Shown here: in pieces, positions 18,232-26,841 of the stretch
Layout: every line of letters starts with the position of its first letter
Numbering within the stretch: the first letter of the stretch is position 1
Assembly: GCA_016871395.1 (NCBI GenBank)
Contig: VFYV01000002.1
Span: 84,669-148,668, forward strand
Source of the DNA: Actinomycetota bacterium
Lineage (GTDB): Bacteria > Actinomycetota > Acidimicrobiia > Acidimicrobiales > Ilumatobacteraceae
Direction of reading: 5' to 3'
DNA length: 64,000 nt
Program-made: the position numbers and the translations under genes
The notes under the pieces: model-generated
What the model saw: only the letters and a program-made list of their open reading frames with translations
Databases searched by the model: none
Told to the model about the DNA's origin: nothing

Positions 18232-19893
18232 TCAGACCTCCATGACGACGGGCACGATCATCGGTCGGCGCTTGGTTCGTTCCGAGACGAATCGACCGGC
18301 CGCTCGACGAACGTCCTTCTCCAGGCCTTCGGGGTCGCGCACGCCCTCGGCCAGGGCCTTCTCCACCGCCGCGGCCACCGTCTCGCAGGCCTCGTCCAAC
18401 AAATCCTCGGCCTCCGGGGCGTACACCCAGCCACGGGTGATGATCTCGGGACCCGTGAGCACCTTTCCGGTCGAGGTATCCACAGTGACGATCACCACCA
18501 CCACACCCTCCTCGGCGAGCACCTGACGGTCGCGCAACACACCTTGCCCCACGTCGCCCACGATGCCATCGACGTACAACATGCCCGCGGGCACCCGACC
18601 CGAGGCGATCAAGCCGTCATCGGACAACTCGATCACGTCGCCGTCCTCACACAACAAGATGTGGTCGCGACGCACACCCATCAACTCCCCCAGTTTGGCG
18701 TGGGCCACCAGGTGGCGGTACTCACCGTGCACGGGCACGAACCACTCGGGCTTCACGATGGAAAGGTAGGTCTTCAATTCGTCGGCTTGGGCGTGTCCGG
18801 TGGCGTGAACGTCGGCGATTCCCGAATGCACCACCTCGGCTCCGGCTCGTAACAGACCGTCGATAACTCGTGTCACGTTGAATTCGTTGCCGGGAATGGC
18901 GTGACTGGACAAGATGACGGTGTCGTGCTCACCCACCTTCAGCAACTTGCTGTCGCCGCGCGCCATCAACGACAGCGCCGACATGGGCTCGCCCTGACTT
19001 CCGGTGGAGATGACGCACACCCGGTGCGGCGGATAGTCCGCAGCCTGCTCGATGTCGATGAGGGTGTCATCGGGGACCCTCAGAACACCGAGATCACGCG
19101 CCATACGAACGTTCTTCTGCATCGAACGACCCACGGTGGCCACCTTGCGTCCGGTGTCGACGGCAGCGTCGATGATTTGCTGCACACGGTGGATGTGACT
19201 GGCGAAGGACGCGGTGATGATGCGCCGTTCGCGATGCTCGTGGAACAGCGTGCGCAAGACCGCACCGATGCTCGTTTCGCTCGGCGCGTGACCGTGCTCC
19301 TCGGCGTTGGTCGAGTCGCACAACAACAGGCGCACCCCCTCGGTGGAGGCGATGGCACCGATGCGGGCCAGATCGGTGCGACGACCGTCGACCGGAGTCA
19401 GATCCAGTTTGAAGTCTCCCGAATGCAAGATGACTCCTTGCGGCGTGTGCACCGCCACCGCGAAAGCGTGGGGGACCGAGTGCGTCACGGGTATGAACTC
19501 CACGTCGAAAGGTCCGATCGCACGGCGCTCACCGTCACGCACCACCACGAGATCGGTGCGACCCAGAAGACCGGCCTCCTCGATACGACTGCGCGCTAGG
19601 CCCAGCGTGACCGCCGAACCGAACACCGGGAACGACAAATCCCGCAACAGGAACTGCAGTGCCCCCACGTGGTCCTCGTGGCCGTGGGTGGCCACGCATC
19701 CCACCACTCGGTCGGCATTCTCGCGCAACCACGTGAAGTCGGGCAGCACGAGATCGATGCCGTGCATGTCGACATCGGGGAACATCAGCCCGCAGTCGAT
19801 GAGGAGCAATTTGTCATCTTGCTCTATCACCATGCAGTTACGACCGATTTCACCCAGTCCTCCGAGGAAGACCACCCGCACCGGATTCGGCAT
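18232..19893 (-). CDS. rnj: Ribonuclease J
   Basis: MPNPVRVVFLGGLGEIGRNCMVIEQDDKLLLIDCGLMFPD; THGHEDHVGAL; C-terminal RNase J region. Confidence 0.93.
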   Translation of the reverse strand: MPNPVRVVFLGGLGEIGRNCMVIEQDDKLLLIDCGLMFPDVDMHGIDLVLPDFTWLRENADRVVGCVATHGHEDHVGALQFLLRDLSFPVFGSAVTLGLARSRIEEAGLLGRTDLVVVRDGERRAIGPFDVEFIPVTHSVPHAFAVAVHTPQGVILHSGDFKLDLTPVDGRRTDLARIGAIASTEGVRLLLCDSTNAEEHGHAPSETSIGAVLRTLFHEHRERRIITASFASHIHRVQQIIDAAVDTGRKVATVGRSMQKNVRMARDLGVLRVPDDTLIDIEQAADYPPHRVCVISTGSQGEPMSALSLMARGDSKLLKVGEHDTVILSSHAIPGNEFNVTRVIDGLLRAGAEVVHSGIADVHATGHAQADELKTYLSIVKPEWFVPVHGEYRHLVAHAKLGELMGVRRDHILLCEDGDVIELSDDGLIASGRVPAGMLYVDGIVGDVGQGVLRDRQVLAEEGVVVVIVTVDTSTGKVLTGPEIITRGWVYAPEAEDLLDEACETVAAAVEKALAEGVRDPEGLEKDVRRAAGRFVSERTKRRPMIVPVVMEV

Positions 19894-20792
19894 CAGGCGC
19901 CCTTCGATCGGGCCGCCTGCAGATTCGCCCACACCCTCTTGGCGCGCTCGGCGACGAAATCGGCCGGTGGTCCCATGGGCAGGCGACACTGCCCTACCGG
20001 AAGTCCGAGCATGTTCATCATCACTTTGCTGGGGATGGGATTCGGGGAATCGTCGCCGGTTTCGTAGGCGAAACTCTCGAGGAGTCGGGCGTTCACCACG
20101 CGCGCACCGGCGGTGTCGCCCGCGTGCCACTTCGCGAACATTTCCTGGTGGTCGACGGCCGACCAGTGCGTCGCCACGCCAATGACGCCGACCGCTCCCA
20201 CCGCCATCAGTGCGAGGGTCAACCCATCGTCGCCGCTGTAGACCTCGAAGCCGTCCGGGGCCTGATCGATCACGTTGGCGGTTTCGGCCGGATTACCAGC
20301 GGCATCTTTGAGCGCGACGACGTTGGGGACCTCATGAGCCAGTTTCAAGAGCGTCGACGTGTTGATCTTGCGACCCGAGCGAACGGGAATGTCGTACACC
20401 ACGATCGGTAGCCCGGTCGAGTCAGCGACCGCGCGAACGTGGGCCTCGATACCTGCTTGCGGTGGACGGTTGTAATACGGGCAGACCGCCAAGATCCCGG
20501 CGGCACCGAGTTTGGTGGCCTCCTTGGTCATGTGAATCGAATGCAAGGTGTCGTTGGTACCAGTTCCGGCGATGACGGGGATGGAGACACTCTCGATCAC
20601 GGCGGCGAAGAGACTTAATCGCTCGTCGTCCGTGAGAACCGGTGCCTCACCGGTGGTGCCGGCGATCACCAGACCATCGTTACCGTTGGCCTCGAGCCAT
20701 TTGGCGAGATGACGAGCACCATCCAAGTCGAGCGCGCCATCGGCGGTGAAGGGGGTCACCATGGCGGTGACCACGCGTCCGAAACGGGCCAT
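19893..20792 (-). CDS. dapA: 4-hydroxy-tetrahydrodipicolinate synthase
   Basis: MARFGRVVTAMVTPFTADGALDLDGA; GTTGEAPVLTDDE; VVYDIPVRSGRKI; YSGDDGLTL. Confidence 0.93.
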   Translation of the reverse strand: MARFGRVVTAMVTPFTADGALDLDGARHLAKWLEANGNDGLVIAGTTGEAPVLTDDERLSLFAAVIESVSIPVIAGTGTNDTLHSIHMTKEATKLGAAGILAVCPYYNRPPQAGIEAHVRAVADSTGLPIVVYDIPVRSGRKINTSTLLKLAHEVPNVVALKDAAGNPAETANVIDQAPDGFEVYSGDDGLTLALMAVGAVGVIGVATHWSAVDHQEMFAKWHAGDTAGARVVNARLLESFAYETGDDSPNPIPSKVMMNMLGLPVGQCRLPMGPPADFVAERAKRVWANLQAARSKGA

Positions 20793-21421
20793 CAGAAGGA
20801 CCCCTCCGCGCCGCGATCGATGCCCTGGGAGAGGATCAGGTCCTCGTGCAGTTCCATCCAGACGTCGTGGAAGGACCCACACATGACTCCCGTGAACATG
20901 TTCGTCCGACCAGCAACGACCGCCTCGCACGTGCCGGCCAGACGCGGCACGTACGGAGAGAGTCGAGCGAGGATGCCGCTCATGACGGTCACCACCGGTG
21001 CCGCATCACCATGGAGGTCGACCAGGCGCCTCACGACCTGGTGGTCGTAGGCCTGGTCGGAGTGGTCGTTCGGTGCGCCATCGCGCAACTGCCAGTCTCC
21101 GCACAGCGTCTTGAATGCCGTGTTCAACTCGAGGAAGTCGCGATAGTGCGGCTTCATCGCACCAAGATCGATCCGCGCGACGTCGGCGGCCAACACCTTG
21201 GGATGTTCAGCCTTGCCCGCCGGGGTCAACTGCCACAGCGACCGCGCCTCACGAAACATGGCCCACTCTGCGGCCGCGAGATCGGCAAGGTGTCCTTCGA
21301 TTTCGGCGTGCTCGAGAGCGGTCATTTCCGCCAGAGTCTCACTCTTCGCGAAGCCTTTGATGCGCAGGGCGTGATGGGTCAAGAAGCGGGCATCGTGGGT
21401 GATGTTGCGCTCAGAAGACAT
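20792..21421 (-). CDS. Hypothetical protein with winged-helix-like N-terminus
   Basis: HHALRIKGFAKSETLAEMTALEHAEIEGHLADLAAAEWAMFREARSLWQLTPAGKAEH resembles a MarR-type wHTH; ATGA overlap with dapA. Confidence 0.7.
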   Translation of the reverse strand: MSSERNITHDARFLTHHALRIKGFAKSETLAEMTALEHAEIEGHLADLAAAEWAMFREARSLWQLTPAGKAEHPKVLAADVARIDLGAMKPHYRDFLELNTAFKTLCGDWQLRDGAPNDHSDQAYDHQVVRRLVDLHGDAAPVVTVMSGILARLSPYVPRLAGTCEAVVAGRTNMFTGVMCGSFHDVWMELHEDLILSQGIDRGAEGSF

Positions 21422-21476
21422 ACCGCCCCAGCGTAGTGCCCACGCCCGACCCCCGACCGACCTGTATGTTCGGGAC

Positions 21477-22562
21477 GTGGACGATTCGGGAGCGAGCACC
21501 TCGCGCACGACACTGATCGTCGTCTTCGGGGGACAATCCGCCGAGCACGACATCAGTTGCGTCACCGCCGCTCATGTCATGCGGGCCATAGATCGCGACC
21601 GTTACAACCTGCTGGCCATTGGAATCGACCGCTCCGGAGGTTGGCACCTCGCCGAGGCGGCCATGGCCGCCCTCGATCGCGAGCCCGATCATCCCGTGCC
21701 ATTGGAGGCCACGGGCCGCGAGGTTTCCTCGGTCCCCGTTCTTCATGCCGCGGCCTCCACCGGACCCGTCGTCGTGATGCCCCTGTTGCACGGTCCGCTC
21801 GGTGAGGACGGAACCATCCAGGGAATGCTCGACCTGCTCGACCTGCCTTATGTCGGCTCCGGCGTGCTCGGTTCGGCCGTGAGCATGGACAAAGCCATGA
21901 CGAAGAACCTGCTGGCGTCATTCGGAATTCCCCAACCTCGTTTCGTCGCTCTTCGCGACCACGAGGTGACGCCATCGCGTCTCGACGAGGTGGCCGCCAC
22001 CTTGGGTCTGCCGTTGTTCGTGAAGCCGGCGAACATGGGCTCGTCGGTGGGCGTGGCCAAGGTGTCGACGATCGAGGAGCTGGCTCCCTGCGCACGGGCC
22101 GCTCTTTCCTACGACGAGTGGATCGTGTGCGAGGAAGCCATCGTCGGTCGCGAAATCGAGGTGGCGGTGCTGGGCAACATCGATCCCATGGCCAGCGTGG
22201 CCGGCGAGGTCATCCCGGGTAATGACTTTTACGACTACGAAGACAAGTACGTCACCGACGGGGCGAGGCTCGTGATCCCGGCCGATCTCGACGAGAGGCA
22301 CAGTGACGAGGTGCGTGCTCTCGCAGTGCGAATCTTCGCCCTGTTGCGATGTGAGGGTCTCGCACGGGTGGATTTTTTCTACGAGCCCGACGGTCGCGGT
22401 TTTCTCTGTAACGAGATCAACACCATGCCCGGGTTCACGCCGATCTCCATGTACCCGAACCTGTGGCGAGCCTCGGGAGTGTCCTACCCCGAACTCGTCG
22501 ATCGCTTGGTGAACTTGGCCCTCGAGCGTCATTCACGTCGACGACGCAACACCGCACGCTGA
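21477..22562 (+). CDS. ddl: D-alanine-D-alanine ligase
   Basis: VVFGGQSAEHDISCVTA; HGPLGEDGTIQGMLDLLDLPYVGSGVLGSAVSMDKAMTK; CNEINTMPGFTPISMYP. GTG start assumed at 21477. Confidence 0.93.
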   Translation: MDDSGASTSRTTLIVVFGGQSAEHDISCVTAAHVMRAIDRDRYNLLAIGIDRSGGWHLAEAAMAALDREPDHPVPLEATGREVSSVPVLHAAASTGPVVVMPLLHGPLGEDGTIQGMLDLLDLPYVGSGVLGSAVSMDKAMTKNLLASFGIPQPRFVALRDHEVTPSRLDEVAATLGLPLFVKPANMGSSVGVAKVSTIEELAPCARAALSYDEWIVCEEAIVGREIEVAVLGNIDPMASVAGEVIPGNDFYDYEDKYVTDGARLVIPADLDERHSDEVRALAVRIFALLRCEGLARVDFFYEPDGRGFLCNEINTMPGFTPISMYPNLWRASGVSYPELVDRLVNLALERHSRRRRNTAR

Positions 22563-23170
22563 TCGACTCCGACCTCTCCGTGGGGTGCGAGCGCGGCGCG
22601 CAGGAAATCGACCAGTTCGTCGCGTAGACGACGAAGGCCGGCAATGTCGGCGTTCCATCCCACGACCCGCAACGCTTCGGGTTCGGTGGCGATCCCGGTG
22701 ACGGTGGCATAGGCCAGGGCCACGATCAGACCGGGATCGGCCCGGCGCAGTCGACCGGCCTCCATCTCGGTCTTCATCCAATTCATCGATCGCTCGATGA
22801 GGGGCCGCAAGGAGTCGGTCAATCGTTCCGACGACTCCGTTGGCAGGCGACTGATCTCGCGCACCAAACCGAGCAACGACGGCCGGCGTACCGCGGGTCG
22901 AAACACTGCCTTGATCACCGCCTCCATGCGATCGAGGGGATCGTCGGACGCCGAACGAATCGCCGCCTCCACGACCACGGTCAACTCGACCGCGGTTTCG
23001 GCCAGAACCTCTTGGACCAATTCGTCCTTGGTCGAAAACCAGTACAAGACGGTCTGCTTGGCCACCCCCACTTCGGCGGCGATCTGGTCCAGGCTGACCG
23101 CGTCAAAGCCCCGATGTCCGAACAGGTTGCCCGCCACTTCCAGGATCGCTTGTCGGGTCTGACGAGCCAC
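22529..23170 (-). CDS. TetR family transcriptional regulator
   Basis: RQAILEVAGNLFGHRGFDAVSLDQIAAEVGVAKQTVLYWFSTKDELVQEV, canonical TetR HTH. Confidence 0.9.
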   Translation of the reverse strand: MARQTRQAILEVAGNLFGHRGFDAVSLDQIAAEVGVAKQTVLYWFSTKDELVQEVLAETAVELTVVVEAAIRSASDDPLDRMEAVIKAVFRPAVRRPSLLGLVREISRLPTESSERLTDSLRPLIERSMNWMKTEMEAGRLRRADPGLIVALAYATVTGIATEPEALRVVGWNADIAGLRRLRDELVDFLRAALAPHGEVGVDQRAVLRRRRE

Positions 23171-23199
23171 GGGACTCTTCCTACCAAAAAACGGGACCT

Positions 23200-23221
23200 T
23201 TCTCTACCATTTGGTAGAGAA
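23200..23221. promoter_or_regulatory. Probable TetR operator: 22-bp perfect palindrome
   Basis: TTCTCTACCA-TT-TGGTAGAGAA between divergent TetR and operon; an extra CTACCA half-site at 23181-23186. Confidence 0.75.
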
Positions 23222-23239
23222 TTGTGCTTCAATGGGCGC

Positions 23240-25627
23240 GTGATCGCCGATCGCCTCGCGGGACAACGCATTGCCATCACCGGCGCCACGGGTTTCGTCG
23301 GCACGGCGCTGGTCGAACGCCTCCTGCGTGCCGTGCCCGGCTGCGAGGTGGTGCTGCTCGTGCGAAACGGTCGTCGTACGTCGGCGGCCGATCGCGTGCG
23401 CAAGGAGATCCTCAAGAACAACGCCTTCGATCGCCTCCGCATCGAGTTGGGCGCAGACTTCGACGACACGATGTCCCGCCGCTTGTCGGTGGTGGCCGGC
23501 GACGTGAGCACCGACGGTTTGGGTCTGAACGATGCCGACCGCGCGACGTTCACCTCGTGCGATGTCGTCATCCACTCGGCAGCCAGCGTGTCGTTCGACT
23601 CCCCGCTCGACAGCGCCGTCGAGGTGAATCTGCTCGGTCCGACGCGCATCGCCAAACTCTTGAACGAGCAGGGCCCACGCGCCGACGGAACGTTCTCACA
23701 TCTGGTGGCGGTCAGCACCTGTTACGTCGCGGGCAATCGGCGCGGTAGCGCTCCCGAGGAATTGGTCAGCGCGGGTCCTTTCGACATCGGATTGGATTGG
23801 CGCACCGAGGTGTCGGCGGCGCGTCGCTTGCGCGGAGACACCGAAGCTGCCAGTCGCCAAGCCGGGAACCTCGCGCGGTTCCGATCGCAGGCTCGAGGTG
23901 AACTCGGGGCCGCCGGGGCACCGGCTCTGGCCGAAAAGACCGAACAATTGCGCGAGAGGTGGGTGAAGGATCGCTTGATCGAAGCCGGCCGCACCCGCGC
24001 GGCCAGCGTCGGATGGCCTGATGCCTATGCGTTCACCAAGGCCTTGGGTGAGCAGGCCCTCACCGAGTCGAAGGGCGCGGTGCCCGTGAGCATCGTGCGT
24101 CCATCGATCATCGAGTCCGCTTTGGCCGAACCATCACCGGGTTGGATTCGCGGCTTTCGCATGGCCGAACCCGTCATCATCTCGTACGCACGGGGACTGC
24201 TCGACCAGTTCCCCGGCGTGCCCGAGGGAACCGTCGACGTCATTCCGGTCGACATCGTGGTGGCCACCATCATCGCCGTGGCCGCACTCGGACCCACCGA
24301 GGCACCCGCCATCACTCAGGTCGCCTCCGGGTCGACCAACCCGCTGAAATACCGCACTCTCGTCGACAACGTCCGGGATTGGTTCACCGAACACCCCATC
24401 TACGACTCGCAAGGCCAACCCATCGTGGTCCCCGATTGGAAGTTCCCCGGACGAGGGGCCGTCGAGAAGCAGTTGACCCGGGCCAAGGGTCTGATCACTC
24501 GGGGCGAGAAGGTGCTGCAGGCACTTCCGTTGCGCGGGGCGCAAGCGGAATGGTCGGCGAAGCTGGAGGATCGTCGAAACGATGTCGAACGCGCCTTGGA
24601 ATACGTCGAGTTGTACGGGCTCTACACCGAGTGCGAGGCCATCTATTCGGTGGACAATTTGCTCCGTATCCACGACCGCCTCGATGAGAGCGATCGGGCG
24701 AACTTCTGCGTCGACCCTCGTGTCGTCGACTGGCCCACGTACATCTCCACCATTCACTTGCCGTCGATCGTGTTGCACAGCCGCGTCAAAACCACGCCAG
24801 GCAAGATCGTCGTCGGGCGGGCCGATCGATTGCGCAAACAGGTGCTCGACCCTCGCCGCCAGGTCGCCGCGTTCGATCTGGAAAACACCTTGATCGCCAG
24901 CAACGTGGTCGAGAGTTACTCGTGGTTGGCCACTCGGCGCCTCAACTCCCCCGAACGCTTGCGATACTTGGTGCGCACCCTGCGTGAAGCCCCGTCCCTG
25001 CTCTCCATGGATCGCAAGGATCGCTCGGACTTCTTGCGCTACTTCTACCGCCGTTACGAGGACGCCCCCGTAGAGCAGATCGACGCCGATGCTCGCGAGC
25101 TGTTGGCGCAATTGACCATGACCAAGAGTTTCCCCGCCGGTCTGCGCCGCGTGCGCGAACATCGCGCTCTCGGACACCGCACCATTCTGATCACCGGAGC
25201 AATGAACTTCGCCGTCGAGGGTCTGCGTCCCCTGTTCGACGAGATCGTGGCCGCCGAGATGACCGTGCGCGCCGATGGCACGTACTCAGGTGAGTTGTCG
25301 CGCGTGCCACCAACCGGAGAAACACGCGCGCAGGTCTTGGCCGATTATTGCGCGTCCGAGGGCTTCCGCCTCGAGGAGTCCGTCGCCTACGCCGACTCGA
25401 GTAGCGATCTGCCCATGCTCGAAGCGGTGGGATTCCCGGTGGCCGTCAACCCCGAGACGCGCCTGGCCGCCATCGCCCGCAAACGCGGCTGGCTCGTCGA
25501 GAATTGGGAGAGGGCCGCCGGAGGACCCCGTCCCCTTCTTCCCATCGGCCCCCGACTGTCCGACGGCGAACAGAAACGTTTCACGATTCGGGACGGGCGC
25601 ATCGGAACTCGACGGAGCAATCGATGA
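23240..25627 (+). CDS. Fused NAD(P)-dependent acyl reductase (thioester-reductase/male-sterility-like SDR) and HAD-IB hydrolase
   Basis: N-term GQRIAITGATGFVGTALVERLLRAVPGCEVVLLVR...YAFTKALGEQAL; C-term VAAFDLENTLIASNVVESYSW...YADSSSDLPMLEAVGFPVAVNP (HAD-IB). Confidence 0.82.
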   Translation: MIADRLAGQRIAITGATGFVGTALVERLLRAVPGCEVVLLVRNGRRTSAADRVRKEILKNNAFDRLRIELGADFDDTMSRRLSVVAGDVSTDGLGLNDADRATFTSCDVVIHSAASVSFDSPLDSAVEVNLLGPTRIAKLLNEQGPRADGTFSHLVAVSTCYVAGNRRGSAPEELVSAGPFDIGLDWRTEVSAARRLRGDTEAASRQAGNLARFRSQARGELGAAGAPALAEKTEQLRERWVKDRLIEAGRTRAASVGWPDAYAFTKALGEQALTESKGAVPVSIVRPSIIESALAEPSPGWIRGFRMAEPVIISYARGLLDQFPGVPEGTVDVIPVDIVVATIIAVAALGPTEAPAITQVASGSTNPLKYRTLVDNVRDWFTEHPIYDSQGQPIVVPDWKFPGRGAVEKQLTRAKGLITRGEKVLQALPLRGAQAEWSAKLEDRRNDVERALEYVELYGLYTECEAIYSVDNLLRIHDRLDESDRANFCVDPRVVDWPTYISTIHLPSIVLHSRVKTTPGKIVVGRADRLRKQVLDPRRQVAAFDLENTLIASNVVESYSWLATRRLNSPERLRYLVRTLREAPSLLSMDRKDRSDFLRYFYRRYEDAPVEQIDADARELLAQLTMTKSFPAGLRRVREHRALGHRTILITGAMNFAVEGLRPLFDEIVAAEMTVRADGTYSGELSRVPPTGETRAQVLADYCASEGFRLEESVAYADSSSDLPMLEAVGFPVAVNPETRLAAIARKRGWLVENWERAAGGPRPLLPIGPRLSDGEQKRFTIRDGRIGTRRSNR

Positions 25628-26841
25628 AAGCTCTGCGAATTTCGCGCAAGACCGGCAAGTTCGCCGTGGCCCGGCTGGTGAGCCCCGTCAGTGCGCTCGG
25701 GGCGGCCAAGTTCGGACCCCTTTCCCTTGTCGACGACGACGCCCCCGTTTTGCCCGATGCCGACGGCTGGCATCGCATGACACCTCGCCTCACCGGCATC
25801 TGCGGAAGCGATCTGTCGTTGGTCGAGGGCCATGCCTCCACCTACTTCGACGATTGGGTGTCGTTCCCGTTCGTGCCCGGCCACGAAGTGGTGGCCGATT
25901 GCGATGACGGACGACGAGTGGTGCTCGAACCGGTCCTCGGACACGCATCGCGGGGGCTGGCTCTTCCTTTCGATGGCGCCGCTCCCGGCGACGGCGACGA
26001 CTACGCCCATTTGGTGAGCGGGTGCCTCGACCCCGGAATTCAAACCGGCTTTTGCCGTTCGACGGGTGGTGGCTGGGCCACCGAATTGATCGCCCACGAC
26101 AGCCAACTGCATGCCATCCCCGATTCGATGTCGGACGAGCAGGCGGTGCTCGTGGAGCCGGCCGCCGGTGGTATCCATGCCGCGTTGGCCACCTGGCCGG
26201 CGGTCTCGGCCGCCCTCGCCCGCGGCGAGACTCCGGTGGTTGCGGTGCTTGGTGCCGGAACCATGGGGCTGTGCTCCATCGCCGGTCTACGTCGCTACGT
26301 GCCCAACGTTCGAATCCTCGTCGGCGCTCGCTACCCGCATCAGCAGGCTTTGGCCCGCTCGCTCGGTGCCGACACGGTGGTCCCGACACCGGAACTGTCA
26401 CGAGCGGTCCGCCGAGAAGTGGGTTGCCACGTCGTGGGAGACCACCTCACCGGTGGATCGCATGCCACCATCGACGCAGTCGGCAACTCCGAGAGCATCG
26501 CCGAGTGTCTGCGCTTCACCCGCCCGCGCGGACGCGTCGTGTTGTTGGGCATGCCCGCCGGGATCTCGTTGGACTTGACCGGATTGTGGCATCGCGAGAC
26601 CGCCATCGTCGGTGCGTACACCTACGGGACCGAGCACCTACCCGACGGAACGAACAGGCACACGTTCGACCTCGCTATCGAAACGGCGGCCGAATGTCGA
26701 CTCGAGCGTCTGGTCTCGGCGGCTTATCGACTCGAGGATTTTCATGATGCCATCGCCCACGCGGCCGCCGCCGGTCGCCGGGGTGCCGTGAAGATCGTGT
26801 TCGATCTGCGACACGATCGAAGCAAGAAGGAGAACAACTGA
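25624..26841 (+). CDS. Zinc-binding alcohol/threonine-type dehydrogenase
   Basis: TGICGSDLSLVEGH, FVPGHEVVADC, VAVLGAGTMGLCSIAGL; ATG overlaps the preceding stop. Confidence 0.85.
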   Translation: MKALRISRKTGKFAVARLVSPVSALGAAKFGPLSLVDDDAPVLPDADGWHRMTPRLTGICGSDLSLVEGHASTYFDDWVSFPFVPGHEVVADCDDGRRVVLEPVLGHASRGLALPFDGAAPGDGDDYAHLVSGCLDPGIQTGFCRSTGGGWATELIAHDSQLHAIPDSMSDEQAVLVEPAAGGIHAALATWPAVSAALARGETPVVAVLGAGTMGLCSIAGLRRYVPNVRILVGARYPHQQALARSLGADTVVPTPELSRAVRREVGCHVVGDHLTGGSHATIDAVGNSESIAECLRFTRPRGRVVLLGMPAGISLDLTGLWHRETAIVGAYTYGTEHLPDGTNRHTFDLAIETAAECRLERLVSAAYRLEDFHDAIAHAAAAGRRGAVKIVFDLRHDRSKKENN

